Assembly: GCF_049306965.1 (NCBI RefSeq) | Contig: NC_133180.1 | Coordinates: forward strand, 21,129,501 to 21,193,500 | Direction: 5' to 3' | Source: Danio rerio | Taxonomy: Eukaryota; Chordata; Actinopteri; Cypriniformes; Danionidae | Length of the DNA stretch: 64,000 nt | Shown here: piece by piece, positions 1-26,615 of the stretch | Layout: each line of letters opens with the position of its first letter | Position numbering within the stretch: position 1 is the first letter of the stretch | Made by a program: the position numbers and the translations under genes | Notes under the pieces: model-generated | Databases searched by the model: none | What the model saw: the letters and a program-made list of their open reading frames with translations, nothing else | What the model was told of the DNA's origin: nothing

Positions 1-75
1 ACTCATCCAGATGCTCTGATCAATGAATCAGTCAGCCTAAATAGATAAAAGACTGCTCCAGTATCTGTGTCATAG

Positions 76-14988
<14,913 letters not shown>

Positions 14989-15650
14989 AGGACCCTGCAG
15001 ACCCCTCCCCCTTCTCTTCAGGATTTTCCATTGGCCAGGTGGGCGGGACCCGTCACTGCCAATCACCATGACAGCGTTCCGTCTGAAACCTGCCTCGCAA
15101 AGACTCCAAACAACATTCCAAAAAATCACCAATTCCTTTCGCAAATCCCCTTTTCCACCTCAGAGCCATTTGGAAAACTAGAAACGCCTTCCGTTTCGCT
15201 CCAAAAGTTCACCCGTTTCGCTTCTTACTCCAAATCTTTCCGCAAACCTTGTGTTTTATCTGGTATCCTTGAACAGTCTTAAGCTTGTTTTCTTATTAAA
15301 AAATTGTGACCAAAACGTTTCGCAGTTATATGAACTTGATGAGCTCAAAGTTTGAAGTAGCCCATCAGTATTGCAGTTTCCCTCTCGCCCTTCTGAGTTG
15401 CCAAATTTATAGAGGATTTTGCCACCTCCCTGACAGTATTTGACCAGCTTTTTTATGTTGTACTGATAAGGGACAAAGCAATATGCAAGGAGGGGAAATC
15501 ACTGGATTTTGTTTTCAAATGTTATAGCTGTCTTTCTAGAGAATAAAAATAAAGATTTTAATCAAGCCGGCAAACATGTAGAGTCGAAAACGTTTACAAA
15601 ACTGTACTGGAAAATCATACAAATGTCTCACTGTGCATGAACCCACATTT

Positions 15651-17962
15651 AAAGATATTAATAGGCCAAATAATTTAAAGTAATTCTAGTTTAAAGCCAA
15701 TGTGTGCTTTTCCTACAGCCTCAGACACTTGCTGGCAAAAAAAAGAGTCAGCTTTTCCCCTACTAATCCATATTGACACATCTGCACTTTTCTTCTGTTT
15801 CTTGAATGAATCCAGAAACCTTCAGGTCTCACCACATACCTCTAAAATGTTTTTAGTTTCTCATAAGCTCAGAGTAACAAAAAAAAAGCCCATGTATATT
15901 CTAAAATAGTAGCTTTTTCCAGCTTGATGGCGCTTTTACTCTGACTTTGTTCCAGTCAGATGTCTTTCAGATCTAAAAATGCTGTTTACTTTGCTTTCTC
16001 ACCCATTCCTCCAAAATCTTGTGCCGTCTTCAACATCCAAACATGCAAACATTTGCATCATAGACCATGACTAAAAGCAAAGTAGTGAGTCACGATGATC
16101 GACTTCCTTCCTAATAGGCCTTTTTATGTCTACCGTGCTCTCCTAGCCAAGCAGAACCAATTCTCTCAAGCGGAGCTCATGTTGATGCTTATACAGCTGA
16201 GTGCCATGCGTTTGAGGTGAAGAAGCCTGGCTTTTTTATTGTTTTGTTTGGTTGTGTTATTGTTCTTGCCAAGAAGAGAGGAAACTGTGATTCTGTTGAT
16301 CAGATTGCTTTGGCTACATCCTTTCATCAGAACGTTCTCATTTTGTGGTTTTCATGTTCGACGCTTCTACTTGTCTCGTTTCTGTTTGCGTCACTGGCCC
16401 AGCGCCTCTTTCACAGGATTTGAAAAGCACCTTCTCTCCTCCCTTGCTTAAAGTCTATAAAGCAGCTTTCTAAAACACTCAGATGACCTAGATGTTTGTG
16501 TGAAGCAGTACTGCAAAAAATGTGTCTCTCACTTGGAGTTTGTGTCTTGTTTATAATTTAAGTATCGAACTATTCTTAAAACTCGAAGCAATTCTTTAAC
16601 TAGTTAAAATGTTGATTTGTTTTCAGAAGTAACAAGTCAAAATTAAATTAGTTTTGACTTTAAATAAAGCAAAATAATCTTGTTGGTCTAAAAATAGGAT
16701 TTTGTTCAACAGCAGATTATTTAGCTTATTTTAAGGAAAAACTCACTTCATATTGACTTATTAAAAACAAAAAAAAAACATGAAGCCTTTTCTGGACAAG
16801 TTAAACTGTTGATTTGTTTTCAGAAATAATAAGTCAAAATGAATTAAGTTTTAACTTTTAAAAAGTGAAATAATCTTGCCAGTGGGGGGTAGCTAAAATA
16901 ATCAGGTTTAGGTCTAAAAATAAAATTAATTTAACGGCATTAATTTATTTAGCTTGTTTTAAGGAAAAACTCATTTCATTTTGACTTGTTTTATTTGAAA
17001 ACATGAAGCCTTTCTTGACAATGTAAATGTTGATTTGATTTCAGATATGATACAGTTAGTCGAAATTAAATGAGTTTTTAACTTAAAAAAAAAAAAAAAA
17101 AAGCTAAGTCTTTCCAGTAGGAATAGCTAAAATAATCTCGTCTTTGTTCTAAATTTAAATTAATTTGTTCAACGGCAGATTATTTAGCTCGTCTTAATGA
17201 AAAACTCACTTTATTTTGATTTATTAAAAAAAAAAAAAACATGAAGTGTAATTTGACCATAAAAATGTTGATTTGTTTTCAAAAATAATAAATCAAAATT
17301 ATGTGAATTTTAACTTTTAAAAAAGCAAAATAATCTTGCCAGTGGGGCTAACAGATAATCTTGTTTTTGTTCTGAAATGAGATTCATTTGTTCAACGGCA
17401 GATTATTTAGCTTGTTTTAAGGAAAAACTTAATTCATTTTTACTTATTTCAGAAAACAAAACATGAAGTGTTTTCTTGACAAGTTAAAATATTGATTTGT
17501 TTTTGGAAATAATAAGTGAGTTTTAACTTTTAAAAAAGTGACATCTTTGCCAGTGGGGGTGGCTAAAATAATCTTAAATTTGGTCTGAAATAAGATGATT
17601 TTGCTTACCTCATCTGCAGATTATTTAGCTTGTTTTAAGGAAAAACTCATCATGGTATGAGATATTATATCTGACAAAACAAACTGTATTTTTTAAAAGA
17701 TATTAATTGACCAAATATTGTAAAGCTGTTTTAGTTTAAAGCCAATATGTGCTTTTCTTACAGCCTCAAACACTTGCTAGCAACAAATGAGTCACTTTTT
17801 CCCCTTACTAATTCATTGACACATCTGCACTTTTTTTTAAATGAATCCAGAAACCTACAGGTCTCACCGCATACCTCTAAAATGTCTTTAGTTTCTCATC
17901 CTAATATAAGCTCAGAGCAACAACAAAAAAATTCCAAGGTATGTTCCAAAATTTTAGCTTTT
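15651..17962. repeat. Direct duplication of about 265 bp, copies 2.05 kb apart
   Basis: The segments 15651-15915 and 17697-17962 share long collinear stretches, for example AGTTTAAAGCCAAT, TGACACATCTGCACTTTT, GAATCCAGAAACCT, AGGTCTCACC and CATACCTCTAAAATGT. They bracket the tandem array. They look like a local segmental duplication and not a dispersed transposon, but I cannot search for other genomic copies. Confidence 0.8.
16560..17665. repeat. Five-copy tandem array, unit about 200-240 bp
   Basis: The landmark TTGATTTGTTTTCAG (with variants) recurs near 16610, 16808, 17029, 17267 and 17492, each followed by AGTCAAAAT-like, AATAATCTTG, CAGATTATTTAGCTTGTTTT and AAGGAAAAACTCA blocks in the same order. 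Copies have diverged by substitutions and small A-tract length changes, so the array is not new. It sits downstream of the coro1c stop and may lie in its long 3' UTR. Confidence 0.85.
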
Positions 17963-18088
17963 GGTATTTTTACTTGTCTAGAAATGCTTCTAGATTTAAG
18001 AATTTGTAGATATTTTGACTAAAACAAGACAAAATATTTAAGAAAGAAAAGCAGGGAAGGCTTCATCGACAGCAAAAACTCAATACCT

Positions 18089-18132
<44 letters not shown>

Positions 18133-18620
18133 TTCAATTGTTTTTGGTGCAGTTTTAAAGTGAAGGGTTTGACTATGTAGGGGTTGTATTTATGGGTACA
18201 GATGTGCCAAGCTGGATCATCTTTAGGACGTGTGATGGATCCTTGGCCTCAGGAGGCCTCGAGTGTGTGCTTTCAGAGGAGCGAATGAAGTGACAAGGGT
18301 TTTTTGTAGGTTGAAAAGATAATGCAGGAATAAGGCTGGATTTATTTTGATTCGTTGTAAATATGCCGTCTTTTGTTTTAGTTTTCCTTTTTTCTTTGCC
18401 TATAGGAAGGTGTTTGTCCCATTTTGGAATTTGCTGATTTTAAAGAACCCATTTCCCTCATCATGATGCATACTGAGAGCATTTAAAGCTTTCGTTGATA
18501 CAATGGAAAAGGAAGGAGTTTTGTGCATAACTGTTCCACTTTTGTTCATTCATCTGCTTCAGTTATAAAGAGTCTTACTGATTACCAGGAAAATAAAAAA
18601 TAAACTGAACTATTGGCACT

Positions 18621-20289
18621 TGTCTCTCTCGTTTTTGCTCCCCAACTATTAAAGAGACAGTTCACCAAAACAAATGAAGATTTACTCGCTAATTACTCAT
18701 CCTTAAAGGTTCAAGACACCCTGGAGTACTTTTTTGAGTGTTGAGCATCAGTTAGGACAACGTTAGCAGCTGTCAGCTCTAATTGTGGAGAAACTGGATA
18801 ATTTTGATCTTTTGTCAGCTCATTTCATCTTTCGAGTTTAAAATCATTTTTGGGGCAGGATAAAAATTGGTGACATATCGCGAATCTGCTAGTGGAGTGA
18901 TAACGCATCGGTTTCTCATTATTATTCATAGCGCAGTTTTCTTATCCTATGGGAAGACTCTGTTTCTTAATTATTCATGAGAGCATGCGTTTTCCAAAGG
19001 CAAGGCAGACCTGCCAGGCTCTGAGACCCAATTGAGACTGTGTCCACGCACAGCAAGCAGTATTTAGCAATTCATGAAGGAATGTAACAATATGTGTTTG
19101 TTTATATGATACACTTGGTTTGGTGCATGTTTTTCCCTGCCATTCTGTCAGAGCAGATACAGCAAAGCTGTTGGTTGGCAGCAAGCATTTTTGTTGAGTT
19201 GTACGAGAATTGTAGAATGACGGACTTCGTCTTTCCTTAGTTGAGTTTGTTACCATTCAGACACATCACCTATAGCAGTGCTGCAGTGTTCGCGCATGTT
19301 TAAAATCCTCCAGATTACCGGCAGGGATAATGGTTGGAATAGACAGGGCAAGAGCCCGGCTGCACTGCTATCCACCGTGTCTGCATTCAGACCTGTGGAT
19401 GGAGGAGGAGAGAAGTCCTCCTCATTTATAGTGTTTACATGGTTATCTTTATAATGATACAACAAACTGTGGGTATGTGTTTTACAAATAACAAATGTAG
19501 CAGGACATTAAATTACTGTTTATTTCTTTGCATTTTAACTTTATAAACTATAAAATAATGGCTCTCCTCACAGTTTGTCTCATTTTGTGAGCCAACTGAC
19601 AACAGTTGTTTGCTCCCTTGTTTCTCCCCTGCTCTGCTGGCCACGCCCACTCCTCCTTCTGCTCTCAGAGCTCCACGCTCATCTCTGAGCAAATTCTTAG
19701 GTAGACTTGAACTGAAAGAGGGGGGTTTCATGACTCTAATTGGTCATAAACAAAAATTCTTTATTTATTTGAACATGAAAGAAGATATTCTGAAGAATGC
19801 TCAAAACCTGTAACTGTTGACTTCCATAGCGTTTGTCTTTTCTTAATATGGAGGTCAATGGTTACTGGTTTCCACCATTTTTAGTTTTTAACAGTAGATA
19901 AAAACAGTAAAGGGTGAGGTATTGATGATAATTTTTTTTTTTTTTTTGAGGTGATCTATAGATTTAATGAAATCAAATTGATACTTTATCCCCATTATGA
20001 AAATTGTCACTCAAAGCTGTTCATTTGTTGCTTACAGTGGAAAAACAAATACTTTGGAAGCCAATAGTCACAGGTTTCTTGCTTTTTTCACAATATAATA
20101 TGATATTTTGAGTTTAACAGAAGAAAGAAAATCAAACCGGTTTAGAACAAGTAAAGGGTGAGCAAACGATGACAGAATTTTCATGTTTGGGTGAACTGCC
20201 CCTTTAAAATTGCATAGTTACAAGTTCTAGTTGACTGTTTTAGGGAACTAAGATATGATATTTAAGTCTCTCTCTTGCTCATTCCTGTT
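18621..20289. other. coro1c-selplg intergenic region
   Basis: No gene is supported here. It contains a family-P fragment at 18650-18717 (AGACAGTTCACC) and degraded family-P arms at about 19765-19930 and 20040-20207 (ending GGGTGAACTGCCCCTTTA). The remainder is unremarkable single-copy-looking DNA. Confidence 0.6.
19765..20207. mobile_element. Two partial palindromic MITEs (family P)
   Basis: First part carries TAACTGTTGACTTCCATAG and GAGGTCAATGGTTACTGG; the second carries GAAGCCAATAGTCACAGG, CAGAAGAAAGAAAATCAAAC and GATGACAGAATTTTCATG before GGGTGAACTGCCCC. Either two copies or one copy split by later DNA. Confidence 0.65.
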
Positions 20290-20463
20290 TGCGTCACAGT
20301 GACAGAACCTCAGCCTTAGCCTGACGCTTCATGAGGGTTTGACTTCCTGTATTTGCTTTTATTTTTTTTTGCATCGAGTAGGTTTTGTGACATTGCGTTG
20401 TACATGTGAGAGACATTTCAAACGAACTCCTAAACGACACCCAGCCAGCGACAGAAGTGGACG
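20290..20463 (+). other. selplg: Candidate non-coding first exon of selplg
   Basis: The selplg start codon abuts a splice acceptor, so at least one upstream non-coding exon is expected. The sequence around CCAGCCAGCGACAGAAGTGG ends in a good donor, G|GTATGT at 20463/20464. The left border is unknown. Transcript data would be needed; this is inference. Confidence 0.35.
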
Positions 20464-20912
20464 GTATGTAGTTCTTGTTTTCAATAATATCATGTCTAAT
20501 ACAGGTTTGGTTTATATGGTGTGGACATTTTTGATATCCATTAACTGCTTCAAGGCTGCAAATGTAAAAAGGACATTGTGAAAGATTGAAATTTTGTAGA
20601 TGATACAACTTTAAGCAATTGTAAGATATTTTAAACAGACTACAGTGACTACGTTTTGTCATCTAAAAGGAAGTATTTCACACCAACTGTCCAACCACAT
20701 GGTATGAACACAACCTCGACGTAGCTGAATGTACTTCCACTGAATGATCAACATATTGTTTTACTATTACTGAACTTAAGTTTCTGCTCACATTTTCGTT
20801 TGATCTCTAATAAATATCCAAACTGTACACATAATGGTTAATAAATAAAAAAGTCACATGTTGTGTAGCATGAACACTTTTCTCTACTACAATCTCTCTG
20901 TTTTTTGTACAG

Positions 20913-21767
20913 ATGGCGGCGATGGTGGCTTACAAACTTGGTTGTTTATCAGTTCTTGTTTTGCTGCTGACTTTAAGCAGTACGGTCACCTCAAGATCTC
21001 TTAGGATGGAAAGAGAAATCAATCCCAACATAACCTCGAAAAACAACACAGAAATGCAGAGCCCATCAACCGTAGCCGAAGCTGAGAAAAACATGACCAT
21101 CACAATCAAAACTCCAGTGCAGACCGTTAATGTAACGCCCAAATCAAACGTCTCAACGGTTACAGATTACCACCACACCCAGCAAAATACCTCTGCAGGA
21201 ACCGGGAACCTGACTGTCCACCCACCGGCAGAGAAGGAGATTAGTTTGCACACCCAACCTCCCACAACAAATAACAGCACTGGGCACATTGCGCAAGCAG
21301 GAAGCTCTGCACCCACATTTTCTCCGACATCGGTGCCTATTAAGGTAACAGAAAAGCCTACAACCACTGATAAGTCTTCATCCCATGTCTCTACGACCAC
21401 TAGAAAGTCAAGCACTGTGACAACCCACTCATGTCCCACTGCTATTTCTAAACAAAACGGCCTTGTAAGCCGCTGTCTCATCGCCATTGCCTCAATGGCC
21501 GCTCTAACCACCATCTTCATCATCAGCACCATCTGCTTGGCTACAAAGCTCTCGGCGTACAGATACAGGCACAAGGCGCATCTTCTCCAGGAGACCGAGA
21601 TGGTGTGTATTTCTGCTCTAATGAATGACACCGATCACCCAGTTCCAAAACCAAGACGACATCCTAAAAGTAATGGAGCCTTGATCCCAAATGCTGAGGA
21701 TGGAGATCCTGATGGAGATGACCTGACTTTGAACAGCTTTCTTCCTGATACCGAAGGCCCTCTTTAG
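20913..21767 (+). CDS. selplg: P-selectin glycoprotein ligand 1 (PSGL-1, CD162)
   Basis: Leukocyte membrane mucin that binds selectins. Encoded in one exon, as in mammals: the ATG follows acceptor TTTTGTACAG directly. The 284-residue protein has a signal peptide (about 1-27), a Ser/Thr/Pro-rich mucin ectodomain with N-glycosylation sequons (about residues 39, 44, 60, 92, 99, 121), Cys188 at the membrane edge, a transmembrane helix (about 189-211) and a basic juxtamembrane stretch (YRYRHK). The tail has EMVCISALMND and GDDLTLNSFLP, close to the tail of human PSGL-1 (EMVCISSLLPD and GDDLTLHSFLP, from memory). The ectodomain is shorter than in mammals, lacks clear decameric repeats, and lacks the N-terminal tyrosine cluster used by the mammalian protein. 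The tail match and the position between coro1c and tmem119 make the assignment firm. Confidence 0.92.
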   Translation: MAAMVAYKLGCLSVLVLLLTLSSTVTSRSLRMEREINPNITSKNNTEMQSPSTVAEAEKNMTITIKTPVQTVNVTPKSNVSTVTDYHHTQQNTSAGTGNLTVHPPAEKEISLHTQPPTTNNSTGHIAQAGSSAPTFSPTSVPIKVTEKPTTTDKSSSHVSTTTRKSSTVTTHSCPTAISKQNGLVSRCLIAIASMAALTTIFIISTICLATKLSAYRYRHKAHLLQETEMVCISALMNDTDHPVPKPRRHPKSNGALIPNAEDGDPDGDDLTLNSFLPDTEGPL

Positions 21768-22244
21768 AGGAGCTTTATTTTCCTTAAAGGACCAAGAATT
21801 TACTGATGGGTGACAGAAATGTTTACTGTCTAACACTGTGGTTTTGTTGAGTTGGTGATGGTGCACACTTAACAAAGATGAATGATGAAAGGCCTGGCTT
21901 TGAACTGCCATTTTAAAGTTGGGTGATCAGTGTTAAGCTTGGCAGAGACATGAGATGACCTGTTTTGATATGTTAAAATATTCAGTGTAACATGTATTTA
22001 TCCAAGCACGGTCTTATTATAATGTATGTTGTGAGAGAGATTATAAGTTTTGTTATTTTAAATGATTAGGAACTTGTCATATGGGTAAAACCTTTTAGTT
22101 TGAAGCATAATGAGCATTTAAATCAAAGTATAATGATTTAAAATGGCAATTGGTATTTTTGGGCTTCGCTATAATCCTTAAACCGGCTTTTAATCACATG
22201 CTTAACCTATTTTCATCCTTGATCTTTTTTTATTTTTGTCTATT

Positions 22245-22988
22245 TAAAGGGATAGTTCACCCCAAAATAAACACTTTCTTACTATTAACATGCACTCAAG
22301 TGGTTCTGTACTTTTCATTTCTTTTTTCTGTTAAACATGAAACAGGAAAATCTGTAGAGTATTAGATAAAAGTAGCCATCAACATCTATGAAGATAAATA
22401 CTATTTAAGTCAATTGCTGTTTTTTCCAGTATACAGTGCTCCGCATAATCGAGTGCACCTCATTTTAAAAATGAATATTTGTATCCATTTCTCAGTGAAT
22501 ATAGGCAATTTATTTAGTAAATTTAAACAGTACAGATTTATTAAACATATATATTTATTAAAATAATATTTTAGTCACCAAACATGTTTAGAAATTGAAA
22601 GATGATGAAACAAAATTTAAGCATATATTGCAAAAAAACAAAAAAAATTACCATCTACAAAATTTCAACTAAAATTTTCAATGTTTTTGCTTTGTTTTAA
22701 ATTTGTATTAATAATTTTCTATTACATAAATTTGGCTGTACTAGTTTTTGTAGCATTGTCATATGTTTTTTTGTTAGATTAGCTCTAGATTTGGCTTTAG
22801 TACTGACTAATCTAATGTATATACGCAAATATAATACAGTATAGCTTCCTATTAAAAATATGAATTAAAAAACATTTTAAAGTGTGTACTTGCATATGCT
22901 GAGCACTGTATCTTGTTGTGTGTTCAACTGAAGCACAAGTTGAGTAAATGATGACGGAATATTTATTTTTGGGTGTACTATACCTTTA
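22245..22988. mobile_element. Palindromic MITE (family P) split by a mariner-like MITE
   Basis: Left arm starts AAAGGGATAGTTCACCCC; the right arm after the insertion reads GTGTTCAACTGAAGCAC and GAGTAAATGATGACGGAAT. The mariner-like element at 22434-22908 separates the two arms. Confidence 0.8.
22434..22908. mobile_element. mariner-like MITE with TA duplication
   Basis: Left end CAGTGCTCCGCATAA; right end, minus strand, CAGTGCTCAGCATA. TA sits outside both ends (22432-22433, 22909-22910). The 475-bp element has no coding capacity and is inserted in a family-P element. Confidence 0.85.
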
Positions 22989-23599
22989 TTTTTTATTGGA
23001 TCATTTGAGTGTTGAAATACTGTATAGTTTCTGTAAGGCGCTCAGGCATTAGTGAGGCTTGGTAGAAAACTCTTGCTGAATATGTTCTATTCCTGTCTGT
23101 GGTTCTGCTAGTGCTATATAATTTACTCTAACAGAGTGATGTTGAAGATTGTCACGGTCTGAATATAACATGCTATCATTGCAAATATACTGAAAATACA
23201 TGCTTTCACATGTGCCCGGAAAGAATTTGGCTTTTCTTTAGAAGTTACACACTTTGAATTGTATCTATTAAGAAACAAATAGCCAGCAAGATGAGCACGG
23301 AGAAAAGCAGAAGAAGATTGTCGGCGTATACATTCTGCTTTTTATTTTTGTAACTATTTTATTTTATACTGTAGAATGTTCATATTAGATTCTGTAGTAT
23401 ATGCACGTTCTTTATATGTGTAGTTGACTGGTGAATGTTTTGCTAGATGATGAGAAAAGTCGTGTAATAATCCAGTTTTTGTTAGCTAAATTAATGTCAT
23501 AAATATTAAATAAATCATTTAATACAAAAGACTTGGAATTATTTGTATGAATGTAAGAAGTTTCACTTCCACTGTGACTTGCACAAGATAGTTACTTAA

Positions 23600-24030
23600 A
23601 TATTATCCAGAATGTATATGTGTGTGTGTATTTGTGTATTCATCATGTTGTGTGGACCAGATGTCCCCACACGTATAGCAATACTAGAATATTTTGACCT
23701 TGTGGGGACATTTTTTTGGTCCCCGAGTAGAAATTGGCTTATAAATCTCAGAATTAAGTATTTTGAAAATGTAAACAGTTTTCTATGAGTGTTGGATTTA
23801 GGATTAAGGTTGAGATTGGGGGCTAAAATATCTGATTTTGTATAAAAATCATTACTTATAAGTCCCCATGAATATAGGTGTGAGGGTATCTGTGTGTTTT
23901 TGAGTCCTTCAGAATGAATGCCAAGGACATAAAGTGAGGACATGTTGGCCATATTAAGGTTTAGGTTAGAATTAGGTAATGGTTAGCTTTAAGGTCAGGA
24001 TTAAGGACTAGAGATTGTCAATGAAAGTTC
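23600..24030. mobile_element. Dispersed repeat with GTCCCCAC motifs
   Basis: Contains CCAGATGTCCCCACACG, CTTGTGGGGACATTTTTTTG, TAAGTCCCCATGAATATAGG and GTGAGGACATGTTGGCC, an arrangement common in zebrafish intergenic DNA. No sharp ends were identified. Confidence 0.4.
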
Positions 24031-24539
24031 TGTGATAGCTCTGTGTTTGTTTACAGAGCAGAAATTTCCAAAATTTTAAGTCGACTATTTATTCCTGTTT
24101 GAAGATATCCTAACAGGAGTGATGGAGCATTTTTGTAGACCTATTTAGTGAGTTACATATTATGAAGCCCTCTACACTCAAAACACTTGCTGCTTGTTCA
24201 AACTACCTTTTTAAAATAATTGAAACCACAATTATGGAGAGATTTTTGGGGACAACTTAATTCTTTTATGTTTAAACCACATAGTGTTAAGTTAACTTAA
24301 TCAATTTGTGTTGGGACAACATGAATGAGTTGTGTGGACCCCTCCAGTGAACAAAATACTTAAATATTTAATAATAATAAAAAACACTGATTAAAATTAG
24401 AAAATGCTTTGAGATTCCTCATTTTTAGTGCTGACCTGTGTATTAAAGTAGTTAAAGTCTTATTAGTAATAATTCTTTAATTATTTGACAAACCCCTTTT
24501 ACTGGCAGCCTGACTTTACAGTTATCTCTTTGCAAGGTT

Positions 24540-24818
24540 TGAAAGGAAAAGTTTGTCCAAAAAAAAACAAAAAAAAAAACATTGTTGTCATCGTTTACTC
24601 AGCCTCTTCTCGTCCAAACCTGTTTGAGTTTCTTTTTTTTCTGTCGAACACAAGGACAGATGTACTGAAGTGTTTTTTTTTTGTTTTGTTTTGTTTTGTT
24701 TTTTTGGCTGGATGTTATTGGCTGCTGATTTTATAAAATTCCACATAAGAGAAAAAATATAAAAGAACCTCTTGATGTATGGGGACATTTTCAGTTTTGA
24801 GTGAACTAGCTCTTAAAC
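24540..24818. mobile_element. Palindromic MITE (family P), degraded
   Basis: Shows GTTTACTCAGCCTCTTCTCG, AACCTGTTTGAGTTTCTTT and a right end GAGTGAACTAGCTCTT. A T-rich run has expanded in the middle. Confidence 0.6.
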
Positions 24819-25072
24819 CATTCTTAACAGGCTGAAATCCTTCAGGAGATTGTTTAGATGAAGACCATGCAGACCCTTTCAGCCACAGCTAGAGAAAGAA
24901 GTCATACAAAAAAAAAAAAAAAAATTTTAAAATAAGGTTTTAAACTCATTCAAGTCCACCAAAAAGTCTGGTCGTCCATTAGAATCTCTAGAATCTGATC
25001 AACATTACAACTGGAATTGCTCTTCCGTTCAGAGCACATCAAGGTCTGGGCATACAGTGTCTCGATGTTTAA

Positions 25073-25920
25073 GGCCCTGTTTACACTATTACGTTTTAGT
25101 TTGAAAATGCATAAGTTTTGCTACGGTTACGCCATCTGTCCACACTACCACAGAATTTTCAAGCTTTTTGAAAATGCTGAAGAGGTCGTTTCAGTTTGAA
25201 AACGCTGCTGCTCTGTGTTAGGACGTTCTCGCACTATGAACAGTTGCCTTGAACCTGGCCGAAGCATACTTGTCCCCCCTCCTGTCTCCCCCGACGGCCT
25301 GCACTCACATCGCATTCTGGCCCTAGCATGCTTACGTCATCAATGATGCACTGTTCAGTTTAAGAAGAGCTCTCACTCAGCACAGTGGAGTGGAATTTCT
25401 TTAGTTGTACGGTTTTAGTCGTTTGGGATGCATTGACACGCAGTTAAATATTTTACCCAACAGATCAGCCACTTTTGGTGCATATAAACAATCATAAAGT
25501 CATCATGCTGCAGGAATTATGAAGTTTGCTAAAGGTGCAGCTGTCGTGTAGTGAGGGGTTTGCATCTTTAATAATCTACAACAACTTGTAATAGATTCAA
25601 AAGACCAAAGTTGGGGAATATGTCATTAGATATAGACAAGAAGATCAATTAACGTATCACGTTTATTTATGAATCACGTTTAACAAATATAGTGAGCTTA
25701 GATCCAGTGGTAGATACTTGATGAACAGTGGGTAGATGGGCATGCCCGGAGCTCAGATGCGCACATACGCTGCATCGCATGGTCACAGAATGTGTGTTTT
25801 CAGCCGTATAGTGTGGATGGAGAGCTGTTCAGAAACGCTAGGTGAAACCAGTGTGGACGCGCATCGTTTTCATTCTAAAATGCTGTTTTAAAACTAAAAC
25901 GTATTAGTGTAAACAGGGCC
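25073..25920. mobile_element. Harbinger-like element, 848 bp, TAA target duplication
   Basis: Inverted ends GGCCCTGTTTACACTATTAC and, on the minus strand, GGCCCTGTTTACACTAATAC continue as CGTTTTAGTTT. TAA flanks both (25070-25072, 25921-25923). The interior contains no transposase frame I can recognise. Confidence 0.8.
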
Positions 25921-26079
25921 TAAGAGAAAAGTCTGAAGGCCCCTGCAGTGACCAAACCTCTCACACTCTCAGAAATAAAGGTTCAGAAGATATCACTGGG
26001 GTGATACCTTTCCAAATATTAAGCACATTTTATAAACTATTATTTAACTTTAAGAAACCAAGATGGATCCTGTAGGTCA

Positions 26080-26271
26080 CAGGTGTCAAACTCAGTTCCT
26101 GAGGAGCCGCAGCTCTGCACAGTTTAGTTCCAACCCTAATTAAACACACCTGATCAAACTAATTGAGTCCTTCAGCCTTGCTTGAGACCTACAAGCTAGT
26201 GTGCTGGAGCAGGGTTGGAACTAAACGGTGCAGGGCTGCGGTTCTCTAATAACTGAATTTTACACCCCCAG
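26080..26271. mobile_element. hAT-type MITE (family A)
   Basis: Left end CAGGTGTCAAACTCAGTTCC one base in; inner blocks AGTTTAGTTCCAACCCTAAT and CAGGGTTGGAACTAAAC. The right end is worn and abuts the next element. Confidence 0.75.
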
Positions 26272-26602
26272 CAAACAATTTTGTGTTTAATAGACGTCTT
26301 ATAGACATCTAAACGTAGACAGCTTGGCTGAAACAAGGCTACACTTGGGCTGTCAGTGAAAATCTAATAGACATCTAAGTAATTAAGTATCTAAGTAGCC
26401 CAAAACTAGACTAGTCGTCATATAGACAGATTAGACAGATTTTATATGTGTAGTCATTCATTTCTGTTTATTTTACGACTAGTCTAGTTTCTGCCTATTC
26501 TCGGATTTTCACTGACAACCCAAATTTAGTCTTGTTTTAGCAAAGACGACCATGTTTAGACATCTATTAGACATCTTTTAAAAACAAAAACTGCTTGCTG
26601 GG
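26267..26602. mobile_element. Palindromic MITE with CCAGCAA ends
   Basis: Left CCAGCAAACAATTTTGTGTT pairs with the minus-strand right end CCCAGCAAGCAGTTTTTGTT. Internal mirrored blocks include AAACTAGACTAGTCGT against ACGACTAGTCTAGTTT. It sits directly between two family-A elements. Confidence 0.75.
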
Positions 26603-26615
26603 CCCTGCTGTAGGT

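Larger units (their letters stand above)
14989..18620 (+). other. coro1c: coro1c 3' UTR and downstream region
   Basis: No convincing coding sequence follows the coro1c stop. Polyadenylation signals AATAAA occur in a cluster at 15542-15553 and again at 18592-18604, so a short (about 0.57 kb) or a long (about 3.6 kb) 3' UTR is possible. Between them lie a tandem array (16560-17665), a 2-kb-spaced direct duplication flanking it, and a (CT)n run at 18093-18131. Which signal is used is inference. Confidence 0.55.
21768..23530 (+). other. selplg: selplg 3' UTR
   Basis: Non-coding DNA after the stop. An AATAAA at 23509-23514 is a plausible polyadenylation signal. A nested transposon pair sits within the UTR at 22245-22988. 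The true end could lie earlier. Confidence 0.5.

Noticed and set aside
20930-21631. Antisense open frames over selplg
   Set aside because: Mirror frames of a strongly matching sense gene with no features of their own.
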